64,000 bases of DNA from assembly GCA_011390785.1 (NCBI GenBank), contig JAABRR010000017.1, positions 1 through 64,000 on the forward strand. The letters are read 5' to 3'. The stretch comes from Sphingobacteriia bacterium (GTDB taxonomy: Bacteria > Bacteroidota > Bacteroidia > Bacteroidales > UBA7960). The translations under genes were made by a program, and so were the position numbers. Numbering within the stretch: the stretch's first letter is position 1; each line of letters begins with the position of its first letter. This document shows positions 25,139 to 33,798 of this stretch, in pieces. The notes below the pieces were generated by a model. That model saw nothing but the letters and a program-made list of their open reading frames with translations. It did no database searches and had not been told where the DNA came from.

Positions 25139-26593
25139 TTATACGTTGTAGGTAGAAGAAGCTGTAGTACCGCCTCTGCCGGTCCAGTTGGTGTGGAAGA
25201 ATTCACCGCGTGGCTTGTCAATGCGTTCGTAGGTATGGGCACCGAAATAGTCGCGCTGTGCCTGCAAAAGGTTGGCGGGTAAACGTTCGCAGCGGTATCC
25301 GTCGAAATAGTTGAGAGCTGTGGCAATAGCTGGTACGGGTATGCCATTGGCTACTGCGGTGGCTACCACGCGGCGCCATCCTGCCTGTGTCTCATCCATT
25401 TTGTCTTTAAAATAATTGTCAAGCAACAGGTTGGTTAGCTCCGGATTGTTATCAAAGGCATCCTTTATTTTGTTCAGGAATACGGAACGGATGATACAGC
25501 CACCACGCCACATAAGTGCAATGCCGCCGTAGTTGAGCTTCCAGCCGTATTCTTCGGCAGCTGCCCGCATCAATACATAACCCTGTGCATAGGATACAAT
25601 TTTGGATGCAAGCAATGCTTTGCGAATGTCTTCAATAAAAGCTTTTTTGTCGCCGGTAAAACTGGGAGCAGGTCCGCTGAGAATTTTAGATGCTTCCACG
25701 CGTTCTTCTTTCTGGGCTGAGAGACATCTTGAAAATACCGATTCTCCGATTAATGTTAAAGGAATACCCAAATCCAGAGCGGTAATGCCTGTCCATTTTC
25801 CAGTTCCTTTCTGTCCGGCGGTATCCAGAATTTTTTCTACCATGGGTTCTCCATCTTCATCTTTGAATCCCAAAATATCGCGGGTAATCTCAATAAGGTA
25901 ACTGTCGAGCTCGCCTTCGTTCCAGTTGTGGAAAACATCGTGCATTTCGTCTGCCGACATGCCGAGCAGGTCTTTCATTATCTGGTAAGCTTCGCAAATG
26001 AGCTGCATATCGCCATATTCAATACCGTTGTGCACCATTTTTACAAAGTGTCCGGCACCATTTTCGCCTACCCAATCGCAGCAGGGTGTTCCATCTTCAA
26101 CCTTTGCTGCAATTCCCTGGAAAATGGGTTTTACATGTTTCCATGCTTCATTTGATCCGCCAGGCATAATGGATGGGCCTTTTAAAGCGCCTTCTTCACC
26201 GCCTGACACGCCGGTTCCGATATACAATAAACCTTTGCTTTCCACGTAAGCGGTTCTACGATCGGTATCGGGGAAGTGGGTGTTGCCACCATCAATAATG
26301 ATATCTCCCTTGTCGAGTAATGGGATGAGGGTGTCAATAAAATCATCAACGGGTTTACCTGCTTTAACCATCAGCATTACTTTGCGTGGCGATTTCAAAG
26401 ATGCTACAAGCTCTTTCAGGTCTTTGGCACCAATGATGTTTTTGTCTTTACCGCGACCGGAAACAAAATTTTCAACCTTGTCGTAAGAGCGGTTGTAAAC
26501 GGCTACGGTATAGCCTTTGCTTTCCATGTTTAAAACCAGGTTTTCACCCATTACTGCCAGACCTATCAGGCCAATGTCTGCTTTTTTTTCCAT
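25139..26593 (-). CDS. gnd: 6-phosphogluconate dehydrogenase, decarboxylating
   Basis: 484 residues, full length. Oxidises 6-phosphogluconate to ribulose-5-phosphate and CO2. Seen: Rossmann start IGLIGLAVMGENLVLNMESKGYTVAVYNR, GVSGGEEGALKGPSIMPGG (substrate loop), KMVHNGIEYGDMQLICEAY (catalytic Lys and Glu), and the tail segment YFGAHTYERIDKPRGEFFHTNWTGRGG with the substrate-binding Arg/His of the second subunit. It closes the run of same-strand genes starting at the hexuronate repressor; 137 bases separate it from pdxB, so it may also have its own promoter. Confidence 0.95.
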   Translation of the reverse strand: MEKKADIGLIGLAVMGENLVLNMESKGYTVAVYNRSYDKVENFVSGRGKDKNIIGAKDLKELVASLKSPRKVMLMVKAGKPVDDFIDTLIPLLDKGDIIIDGGNTHFPDTDRRTAYVESKGLLYIGTGVSGGEEGALKGPSIMPGGSNEAWKHVKPIFQGIAAKVEDGTPCCDWVGENGAGHFVKMVHNGIEYGDMQLICEAYQIMKDLLGMSADEMHDVFHNWNEGELDSYLIEITRDILGFKDEDGEPMVEKILDTAGQKGTGKWTGITALDLGIPLTLIGESVFSRCLSAQKEERVEASKILSGPAPSFTGDKKAFIEDIRKALLASKIVSYAQGYVLMRAAAEEYGWKLNYGGIALMWRGGCIIRSVFLNKIKDAFDNNPELTNLLLDNYFKDKMDETQAGWRRVVATAVANGIPVPAIATALNYFDGYRCERLPANLLQAQRDYFGAHTYERIDKPRGEFFHTNWTGRGGTTASSTYNV

Positions 26594-26730
26594 AATGTGC
26601 TAATTTTAATTTTAAGGGTTTTTTATTTATTGTTATTATTATTTTGTATAATATAATTATCGGTTATGAGAAACCTTATTTTTTATTTCCAACCTTAGCC
26701 CATTTTAATACACGTAAAACCGGAACCTTA

Positions 26731-27858
26731 TTATATAACACCATAACCTAAATTCATCAATAATTTTTTGCAATTTTCATTTTCATCCAACAATTTAACT
26801 TTTAATGCTTCTGGTTCGCGGCGGATGGGGTAGGAGCCACGCTGTTCTTCAAAGGTAGCCAAAGAAGATTTAAGCAATCTTGAATCGGCTGCTATATTGT
26901 AGGCGAACATGCTTAGTTCATTGAAAATGTCTTCTGTGTTTTTTCCTTTACACGATAATTCCAGTCTGCTATTGGGAGCATCAGGAATATTATCCGGATA
27001 CCAGTTATCCATATAAAGACCGAAAAACCTGCTGATTGCCTGCACACTCATAGCGGTACCATTGGCCTTGCCATCGGCGGAATAACCTGCTATATGCGGA
27101 GTGGCAATGTCTGTCAGAGCCAGAAGTTCTGCATCGATATGGGGCTCATTCTCCCAAACATCCAGTATGGCTCCGGCAAGATGGCCCGATTTCAATGCCA
27201 CTTTTAGCGCTTTTGTTTGTGCCACTTCTCCACGTGATGAATTGATAAACCAGGCGCCTTTTTTCATGCGATTAAAAAATGACTCATCTGCCATATGAAA
27301 AGTCTTGTCAATCCCATCTCTGTTCAGGGGCACATGCATGGTGATGATGTCAGATTCTTCCACCAATTTTTCGAGTGTCACGAAATCTTCTCTTCCTTCT
27401 GTTCTGTATCGGGGTGGATCGTTCAACAAAACCCGAATTCCAAGTGTGCGGGCCATAATTTCTACTTTTGACCCTACATTCCCAACGCCCACAATACCAA
27501 GGGTTATATCAACAAATTTCTTCTTTTCTTTGGATAGGATGTATGATAGGGCAGATGCCACATATTGCCTTACCGATCCTGAATTACATCCCGGAGCATT
27601 GGTCCACACAATGCCATTGGCTTCGCACCATGGGGTGTCAATATGATCGAACCCAATGGTTGCTGATGTAATGAGTTCAACAGATGTGTCTTTCAAAAGC
27701 TTCTCATTGCATTTTGTTCGTGTGCGGGTAATCAGAACATCGGCATCCTGAAGATGCTCTCGTGTAATCTTGCCGCCAGGATAATACTCTACACGGGCCA
27801 CTTTTTCCAAAGCGCCCTGAAGGAAAGGGATTTTATTGTCGGCAATTATTTTTATCAT
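26731..27858 (-). CDS. pdxB: Erythronate-4-phosphate dehydrogenase
   Basis: 375 residues, the size of PdxB. In the DXP-dependent vitamin B6 pathway it oxidises 4-phosphoerythronate. D-2-hydroxyacid dehydrogenase features: MIKIIADNKIPF (characteristic PdxB start), SATIGFDHID, GIVGVGNVGSKV NAD loop (about 119-130), NSSRGE with the catalytic Arg, LDVWENEP with Glu and TPHIAGYS with His, then a C-terminal dimerisation segment. The position between a LarA-like epimerase and gnd is unusual; either it is simply B6 synthesis or a related aldonate-phosphate activity. A GAACCGCAGAGACGC-type intergenic motif lies just upstream. Confidence 0.85.
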   Translation of the reverse strand: MIKIIADNKIPFLQGALEKVARVEYYPGGKITREHLQDADVLITRTRTKCNEKLLKDTSVELITSATIGFDHIDTPWCEANGIVWTNAPGCNSGSVRQYVASALSYILSKEKKKFVDITLGIVGVGNVGSKVEIMARTLGIRVLLNDPPRYRTEGREDFVTLEKLVEESDIITMHVPLNRDGIDKTFHMADESFFNRMKKGAWFINSSRGEVAQTKALKVALKSGHLAGAILDVWENEPHIDAELLALTDIATPHIAGYSADGKANGTAMSVQAISRFFGLYMDNWYPDNIPDAPNSRLELSCKGKNTEDIFNELSMFAYNIAADSRLLKSSLATFEEQRGSYPIRREPEALKVKLLDENENCKKLLMNLGYGVI

Positions 27859-27936
27859 AGAATTTTGAATGAACCGCAGAGACGCAATGGCGCGGAGTTA
27901 TATTGTTTTAGGTTAAATTGCTGATAAGCGTTGTCT

Positions 27937-29235
27937 TTAATCAAAAAACCTTTCCTTGCTTGCCCAAAGTCCGATTGCCGGATTGGATATGTAGAAAATC
28001 TCTTCGCCATCTGGCATTGTGTTGAAACCATCTTTCAGGGTTTCAGGATTGTATCTTTCTGCCATTTCTTTAAGAGGAGCGTAATTATAGTTTACCGACC
28101 TGATTTCTTGTTCTGTAATGTTACCAGGGCAATAGGTTATGGTGAAACGATCTTCTGCCGAGCCATGGATAAGATGTGCTGCTGCACTCAGGTTATTTTG
28201 AAGTTCATCATTGTTTTGGGTAAGTTCAAGAATTTCAGGTGTAGTTAGGTAGCCGTACTTCCTGATCAGCTGGTCTATCTGTTTGTCTTCTCCAAACTCT
28301 TTCAATCCGGGAGCCAATACAATCAATTCTCCGTTGTCTTCAATGGCCATGCGGGTACGGTAAACACTTTTGTTGCCCAGCCAGGTGCTCTTAAATTCTT
28401 CAGGGTCAAGATAAACGATCACTTTTTTCAAGGGCTTTGGAAGCATGATGAAGTTCACCTTCAGCGACAATTCCGCTGCTTTGTAATAACATTCGTGATC
28501 ATCACCTATGTATAGTCCACGCACCTTCAGATCGCCATTTTCATCTTTTGCCACCACGGTAAGCATGTATATGATGGGCAAATGTTGGGCAAAATTTTCG
28601 GAAGCATAATTCAAAACCTTGCGCACCGGTGTATCAGGGCGTCCTAAAATTCTCTCGATTCCATAAGCGGCACCCAGGAAGTGACTTTTGTTGATTCCTT
28701 CCTGTCCGCCTGTTCCAACAAATACATTTTTGTTGTAGTTGGCCATACCGATTACTTCGTGCGGAACCACTTGTCCGGGCGAGAGGATCAGGTCGAAGTT
28801 ACCTTCCACAAGCATTTTGTTTACCTGTGCCGGCCATGAATAGTCAACCCGACCTTCTGAAATCTCTTTCAGGTAGTCAGCCGGAACTTCGCCCAAGGTA
28901 ACAATGTCGGTTCTCCATTTGTGTTCCCTGAACAACGACAGCGGAACCCCGGGAAACATTTTGGTAAGCTCCCTTTCGCTCATTGGGGCATGGGTGCCCA
29001 GGGCGGGGAGAATATCAGTGATGGCTTCGCCGTAGTATTCGTAGCTCAGGCAGGTAAGATAGCCTGCCTGCGAATGGTATCGGGTAAAATCAGGTGGAAG
29101 CGCCAGTACTTTTTTGCGCTTTCCCATTTTTTCGAAAGCTTCAAATACAGCTTTTTTAATATCTTCTTTACTTAAATCGGTGGTTTCAGAACCATGGGCA
29201 AAATATAGCATACTTGGTTGTTTTAAGATTTCCAT
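27937..29235 (-). CDS. LarA-like nickel-pincer (NPN) racemase/epimerase
   Basis: 432 residues of the lactate racemase (LarA/DUF2088) superfamily. LarA uses a nickel-pincer nucleotide cofactor held by His and Lys residues; comparable residues are here in GTHAPM (His82), VPHEV (His159), INKSHFLG (Lys183, His185) and the PPDFTRYHS loop (about 47-55). Characterised relatives include a D-gluconate 2-epimerase, which interconverts gluconate and mannonate. Next to uxuA (mannonate) and gnd (6-phosphogluconate) an aldonate C2-epimerase is the most attractive reading, but this is inference. It overlaps the HAD gene by 13 bases. The cofactor genes larB, larC and larE are not in the window. Confidence 0.75.
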   Translation of the reverse strand: MEILKQPSMLYFAHGSETTDLSKEDIKKAVFEAFEKMGKRKKVLALPPDFTRYHSQAGYLTCLSYEYYGEAITDILPALGTHAPMSERELTKMFPGVPLSLFREHKWRTDIVTLGEVPADYLKEISEGRVDYSWPAQVNKMLVEGNFDLILSPGQVVPHEVIGMANYNKNVFVGTGGQEGINKSHFLGAAYGIERILGRPDTPVRKVLNYASENFAQHLPIIYMLTVVAKDENGDLKVRGLYIGDDHECYYKAAELSLKVNFIMLPKPLKKVIVYLDPEEFKSTWLGNKSVYRTRMAIEDNGELIVLAPGLKEFGEDKQIDQLIRKYGYLTTPEILELTQNNDELQNNLSAAAHLIHGSAEDRFTITYCPGNITEQEIRSVNYNYAPLKEMAERYNPETLKDGFNTMPDGEEIFYISNPAIGLWASKERFFD

Positions 29236-30119
29236 GAAGGATTTTCGGGCAGATAGGAATGAAACTCATCAATAAGAGATTCTTCATAGCTTCCCGCAAA
29301 GTTAAGGGTAAAAAACCGATCAAGACCTTCTTCCAAAAGTCTTTTCCATGACTCATTTTCATGGCTGGGATTGATTGGGTAAAAGAGTGCCCCGTTGTTT
29401 TTAGCTGCCCTCAGATCTCCGGGAGCATCGCCAATCATAAGGATTTTATCAGCCTTGTACTTGCCCTTTGCTGCCAGGGCAATATGCTCTGTTTTGGTGC
29501 CATGTTCCTGCCCGGCAATGGTACGTATAAATTTTTCAACAGAGCTTCCCTTCCAATCTCTGGTCAAAGCATCAACGGGGGTTTGGGAAATTACAACGGC
29601 ATCTGCTTTTCGATGGATTTCCCTGAGAGCATCTAGGGCATAAGGGAAGGGGTCCATTCCTGTTACCATCTCTTCAATATCGGCATTTACTCTCAATGAC
29701 CAATCCAGCACCCGGTTGATAAGGGGATTATTAACCTGTTTGGCATAAGCATTTAAAGTGGCGTTTCCCAGTTTTGATTCTTGCTCCATCCAGGTTTTCA
29801 GGGCTGTAAAATCAGGAATATGAACATTCCATTGCTTTACTTCGGGTCGTGTTGCCAACAATTCAACCGTATTGACCAAAGCCGGGAAACGGTTTGTTCC
29901 CCGGCCTGTAGAGTATAAATTCACAAATTCCCACACTTCCCGGGCATAGCGGGAAACCTTCTGCAAACCAAAGTATTTGATGTAATTAGGACAAAAACAT
30001 TCTTTGTGCTTTAGCTCCATGGTATCAAACACACAACCATCAGAATCTATACCCACAAAAAAGTCTTTTGAGGGTTGTAGCTCTTTCAGTTGGTTTTGAA
30101 GATCGGAAGTACCGGACAT
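29223..30119 (-). CDS. HAD-superfamily hydrolase
   Basis: 298 residues. Motif I is VGIDSDGCVFDTM (D-x-D-G-x-x-x-D-T, about 22-34), motif II is in VVISQTP (about 194-200), and the acidic motif IV is MIGDAPGDLRAAK (about 242-254), so a phosphatase or phosphonatase-like haloacid dehalogenase fold with a large helical cap (about 40-180). The substrate is unknown. The overlap with the LarA-like gene downstream and the PfkB kinase 58 bases upstream argues for a sugar-acid phosphate, perhaps undoing misphosphorylation. Confidence 0.8.
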   Translation of the reverse strand: MSGTSDLQNQLKELQPSKDFFVGIDSDGCVFDTMELKHKECFCPNYIKYFGLQKVSRYAREVWEFVNLYSTGRGTNRFPALVNTVELLATRPEVKQWNVHIPDFTALKTWMEQESKLGNATLNAYAKQVNNPLINRVLDWSLRVNADIEEMVTGMDPFPYALDALREIHRKADAVVISQTPVDALTRDWKGSSVEKFIRTIAGQEHGTKTEHIALAAKGKYKADKILMIGDAPGDLRAAKNNGALFYPINPSHENESWKRLLEEGLDRFFTLNFAGSYEESLIDEFHSYLPENPSWKS

Positions 30120-30177
30120 AATGCAAACAGATGAAAAGTAAATAAGAAAAATGAAAACAGGTTGTTGATCAGAGTAC

Positions 30178-31251
30178 TTATCTTTTTACGCGTGCATTTC
30201 CATGCCATATGCTCCACACCATATCTTCGTCGGCTGGTTGACCATAATCGGTTTCGAAAGTGGTAGCCAGCGCTCCGGTTGCCCATCCAAACTGAGCCCA
30301 CTTTTGTGGTTCCCAGTCTTTAAGAATACCGTACAAAAGTCCGCCAACAAAGCCATCGCCACCGCCAATGCGATCGAGAATATGAATGGATCGGGGTTTA
30401 ATAACTTCCCAATGATCTCCGGCGAGCGTAATGGCACCCCAAAGATGTTCGTTTACGTTTACTACTTCGCGCAATGTTGTAGCAAAAACAGATGCATTGG
30501 GAAAAGCTTCCTTAACCCTGCCGATCATCTGCTTGAAACCATCAATTTCTGCTTCTATGTCTTTTCCGCCTGCTTCGGGGCCTTTTATGCCCAGGCAAAG
30601 TTGAAAATCTTCTTCGTTGCCAATCAGAACATCCGATGCGGAGGCAATTTCAGTAAATGTTTCGCGCAATTCTTTTTCTCTTCCTTTCCAGAACGATGCC
30701 CGGTAGTTTAGGTCGAATGAAATACGGGTACCGTGTTTTTTTGCAGCACGGGCCAGTTCCAGGCAGAATTTGCTGCTTTCTTCTGATAATGCGCCAATCA
30801 AGCCAGACAGATGCACGATCTGAACACCTTCCTGTCCGAAGATGCGCTCCAGGTCAAAGTCTTTCACATTGAGTGTTCTGCCGATTTCTCCGGCACGGTC
30901 ATTATGCACCCGGGGGCCACGGGTTCCATAACCACTATCGGCAATGTTAAACTGATGGCGGTATCCCCAGGGGTCGCCCTGGTCTACTTCCGGTCCTTCA
31001 TATTCCATGTGGCGGGCTTTCAGATTTGATTTGATGAACTGCGCCACCGGGCTGCCTTTAACGAATGTGGTCAGCACTTTTACCGGCAGTCCCAGGTAAG
31101 ATGATACACTGGCGACATTGGTTTCAGCACTGGTAGCCTGCATTTTAAAAGTATCGCTGGCATGAACTGGCTGGCCGTTTAAGGGAGTAATGCGCACACC
31201 CATACTGGTGGGCACTACGAGAGAATACTTGCAGTTGGTTTTTAACTTCAT
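30178..31251 (-). CDS. PfkB-family sugar/aldonate kinase, second copy
   Basis: 357-residue ribokinase-fold kinase. It keeps FDLNYRASFWKG (about 183-194, typical of KDG kinases), LIGNEEDFQLCLG, and the C-terminal anion-hole/catalytic motif DRIGGGDGFVGGLLYG, where the Asp is the base. It differs from the neighbouring kdgK in the N-terminal substrate region, where KdgK starts VTFGEIMLRL and this one SLVVPTSMGVRITPL, so the substrate may differ. Candidates are KDG, gluconate or mannonate. It is probably cotranscribed with the HAD and LarA-like genes, 129 bases after kdgK. Confidence 0.82.
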   Translation of the reverse strand: MKLKTNCKYSLVVPTSMGVRITPLNGQPVHASDTFKMQATSAETNVASVSSYLGLPVKVLTTFVKGSPVAQFIKSNLKARHMEYEGPEVDQGDPWGYRHQFNIADSGYGTRGPRVHNDRAGEIGRTLNVKDFDLERIFGQEGVQIVHLSGLIGALSEESSKFCLELARAAKKHGTRISFDLNYRASFWKGREKELRETFTEIASASDVLIGNEEDFQLCLGIKGPEAGGKDIEAEIDGFKQMIGRVKEAFPNASVFATTLREVVNVNEHLWGAITLAGDHWEVIKPRSIHILDRIGGGDGFVGGLLYGILKDWEPQKWAQFGWATGALATTFETDYGQPADEDMVWSIWHGNARVKR

Positions 31252-31380
31252 GGTTTTTTGGGTTTAAGGGTTTAAAAGTTTAGTTTGAAGTTCGAAGCTG
31301 GAAGCTGGAAGGATTGTAAGCGGTACTTAACAAGTTATCCTTCAACGTTTTTTACTTTTAGTTAGTTTTTAACTTCCAAC

Positions 31381-32418
31381 TTACCTCGCCACTCTTCCTG
31401 ATGCATCGCCACCCATTAGTTTTTCAACTTCGTCAACGGTTACCTGGTTGTAATCGCCATAGATGGTATGTTTCAGGCATGAAGCGGCAACAGCAAAATC
31501 GAGTGCTTTTTGATCGTTGTTGGGGTAAGTAAGCAGTCCGTAAATGAGTCCACCCATAAATGAATCGCCTCCACCCACACGGTCAACAATATGAGTAATC
31601 TGGTACTGGCGAGATTCGTAGAGTTTTTCTCCGTCCCACAAAACTCCTGCCCAGCTATTGTGGTTGGCGCTGATAGATCCGCGTAAGGTTGTAATAACCT
31701 TTTTGCAACGGGGAAATGCTTTCATGATTTGTCGTGAAACGGATTCATAGGCAGCTGCTTCCACATGTCCGGAAGTTACATCAACTCCTTCGGGGTGGAT
31801 ATCCAATACCATGGCGGCATCTTCTTCATTGCCCAGAATAATGTCAGTACCTGCTACCAGTTCGGGCATCACTTCACCGGCCTTTTTGCCGTATTTCCAC
31901 AGGTTCTTTCGATAATTCAGGTCGCACGAAACGGTAATGCCTTTTTCATTGGCCTTTTTAATTCCTTCCAGACAAACATCGGCTGCACCCTGCGAAATGG
32001 CTGGTGTAATGCCTGTCCAGTGAAACCAGTTGACGCCTTCCAATACCTTATCCCAATCTATCATTCCTGGTTTTATATCTGCAATAGCAGAATTAGCCCT
32101 GTCGTAAATAACTTTACTGCCGCGGCTTACGGCACCAGTTTCCAGGAAATAGATACCCATGCGTTCGCCACCTGTGATGATGTTGCTTGTATTTACACCA
32201 TATTTTTTAAGGTCCATGATGCAAGATTGAGCAATATCATTCTTAGGCAAACGGGTAACAAAATCAACCGGGATGCCATAGTTGGCCAAAGAAACAGCTA
32301 CATTGGCCTCTCCACCACCAAAGGTGGCCGTGAGTGAGTTCGACTGATTGAATCTCAGGTTGCCGGGTGTTGCCAACCGCAACATGATTTCTCCAAAGGT
32401 TACTACTTTCTTCTCCAT
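31381..32418 (-). CDS. kdgK: 2-dehydro-3-deoxygluconokinase
   Basis: 345-residue PfkB kinase phosphorylating KDG to KDPG, the substrate of the aldolase at 14757. Visible: KVVTFGEIMLRLATPGNLRFNQ start with the GG pair in ATFGGGEANVAVSLANYG (about 31-48), CDLNYRKNLWKYGKKAGE, ILGNEEDAAMVLDI and VDRVGGGDSFMGGLIYGLL (catalytic Asp in GGGDS). KDG is the meeting point of the KduD and UxuA branches, so both pathways need this enzyme. It follows uxuA by 46 bases. Confidence 0.92.
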   Translation of the reverse strand: MEKKVVTFGEIMLRLATPGNLRFNQSNSLTATFGGGEANVAVSLANYGIPVDFVTRLPKNDIAQSCIMDLKKYGVNTSNIITGGERMGIYFLETGAVSRGSKVIYDRANSAIADIKPGMIDWDKVLEGVNWFHWTGITPAISQGAADVCLEGIKKANEKGITVSCDLNYRKNLWKYGKKAGEVMPELVAGTDIILGNEEDAAMVLDIHPEGVDVTSGHVEAAAYESVSRQIMKAFPRCKKVITTLRGSISANHNSWAGVLWDGEKLYESRQYQITHIVDRVGGGDSFMGGLIYGLLTYPNNDQKALDFAVAASCLKHTIYGDYNQVTVDEVEKLMGGDASGRVAR

Positions 32419-32464
32419 ATATTTTTTTAGATTGATTGTAAGATAAAATTGATATTTAAAGTAT

Positions 32465-33685
32465 TTAGCAGGGAATTCCGCTTTTCAGGATGCCCATTTC
32501 AAGACCACGCAATTCAGCCATCCCCTTTAAAAGGCCTATGGCCGAATAACCTGGATTGGTTTTCTTTTTCAGGTCGTCGAGAATTACATGTCCGTGGTCA
32601 GCCCTCATGGGTATTCTGCTATCTGTACGATGATTGCTTATCCTTGAACATTGCTCCTTTAAGATGGCAGAAATAATTGCATACATATCAACATCTCCTG
32701 ACAAATGGCCTGCTTCCAGAAAGCTGCCATCATCATAACGTTTTACGCTTCTTAAATGTGTAAAATGAATATATGGGCCAAATTTTTCAACAAATTTTAC
32801 CAGATCATTCTCTGCACTTGCCCCAAGAGAACCGGTGCACAAAGTAAAGCCATTGGCCAAGGAGTCTGTAATATCAAGAATTGATTGAAAATCTTCTATG
32901 GTGCTTACTATTCTGGGCAACCCGAATAACGAACGTGGTGGATCATCAGGGTGAATAGCCAGCCGAACTCCTTCTTCTTCGGCAACCGGAACAATTTTCT
33001 TCAGAAAATAGGCAAGGTTTTCTCTGTATTGCTGGTTGTCGATGTTTTTGTATTCACCGAGCCTTTTCTGAAATTCTTCAAGGGTATAACCTTCCTGGGC
33101 ACCAGGTAATCCGGCAATAATGTTGTTTTGTAGGATTGTCTTTTGCTCATCGGTCATTTCGTTGAACCGGGCAAATGATTTTTCAATTTCAGTTGCTGTA
33201 TAATCTTTCTCTGCTCCATCTCTCTTTAGAAGGAATACATCGAAAGCAATAAAGTCAGTCATTTCAAAAGAGAGTGCTTTGGCACGGTCTTCCAGTTCTG
33301 TGTCGAGATTGGTGCGGGTCCAGTCAACGACAGGCATAAAATTATACACAATGGTTTTTACCCCAATAGATGCCACGTTTTTCATGCTGGTGATGTAGTC
33401 CTGAATGTACTTATCCCTTTCGGGTTTGGCCAGTTTTATGCTGTCGTGCACGGGTATACTTTCCACAACATCCCATTTTAAACCGGTTGGGCGAGGTGGG
33501 TGAATGGAATCGTCCCATTCAATGATGCGTTTTCTTTCTATAAGTTGATCGAGATGCCAAACTTCGCCCACGGGTACTTCGTGCAATGCATTTACAATAC
33601 CTGTTGCGCCAGCCTGGCGTATATCCCATAAGGAAACTGGGTCTTGCGGACCATACCATCTCCAGGTTTCAATCATTTTAGTCAT
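32465..33685 (-). CDS. uxuA: Mannonate dehydratase
   Basis: 406 residues, the normal UxuA size. Dehydrates D-mannonate to KDG. Family signatures: ETWRWYGPQDPVSLWDIRQAGATGIVNALHEVPVGEVW at the start, GVKTIVYNFMPVVDWTRT, RLAIHPDDPPRSLFGLPRIVST with the metal-binding His, FTLCTGSLGA, and HFTHLRS plus MRADHGHVILDD for metal and substrate binding near the C-terminus. It belongs to the same-strand run started by the LacI repressor and SDR genes. Confidence 0.95.
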   Translation of the reverse strand: MTKMIETWRWYGPQDPVSLWDIRQAGATGIVNALHEVPVGEVWHLDQLIERKRIIEWDDSIHPPRPTGLKWDVVESIPVHDSIKLAKPERDKYIQDYITSMKNVASIGVKTIVYNFMPVVDWTRTNLDTELEDRAKALSFEMTDFIAFDVFLLKRDGAEKDYTATEIEKSFARFNEMTDEQKTILQNNIIAGLPGAQEGYTLEEFQKRLGEYKNIDNQQYRENLAYFLKKIVPVAEEEGVRLAIHPDDPPRSLFGLPRIVSTIEDFQSILDITDSLANGFTLCTGSLGASAENDLVKFVEKFGPYIHFTHLRSVKRYDDGSFLEAGHLSGDVDMYAIISAILKEQCSRISNHRTDSRIPMRADHGHVILDDLKKKTNPGYSAIGLLKGMAELRGLEMGILKSGIPC

Positions 33686-33798
33686 TTTTTTTAGTTTAGT
33701 GGTTAAAATAATATATTGCTTAAATGAGCTCGAAGCTCGAAGGTGAATGGATGAAGTCGGCAGACGGCAATCGGCTGTTCACTCATAACCTTATACTC

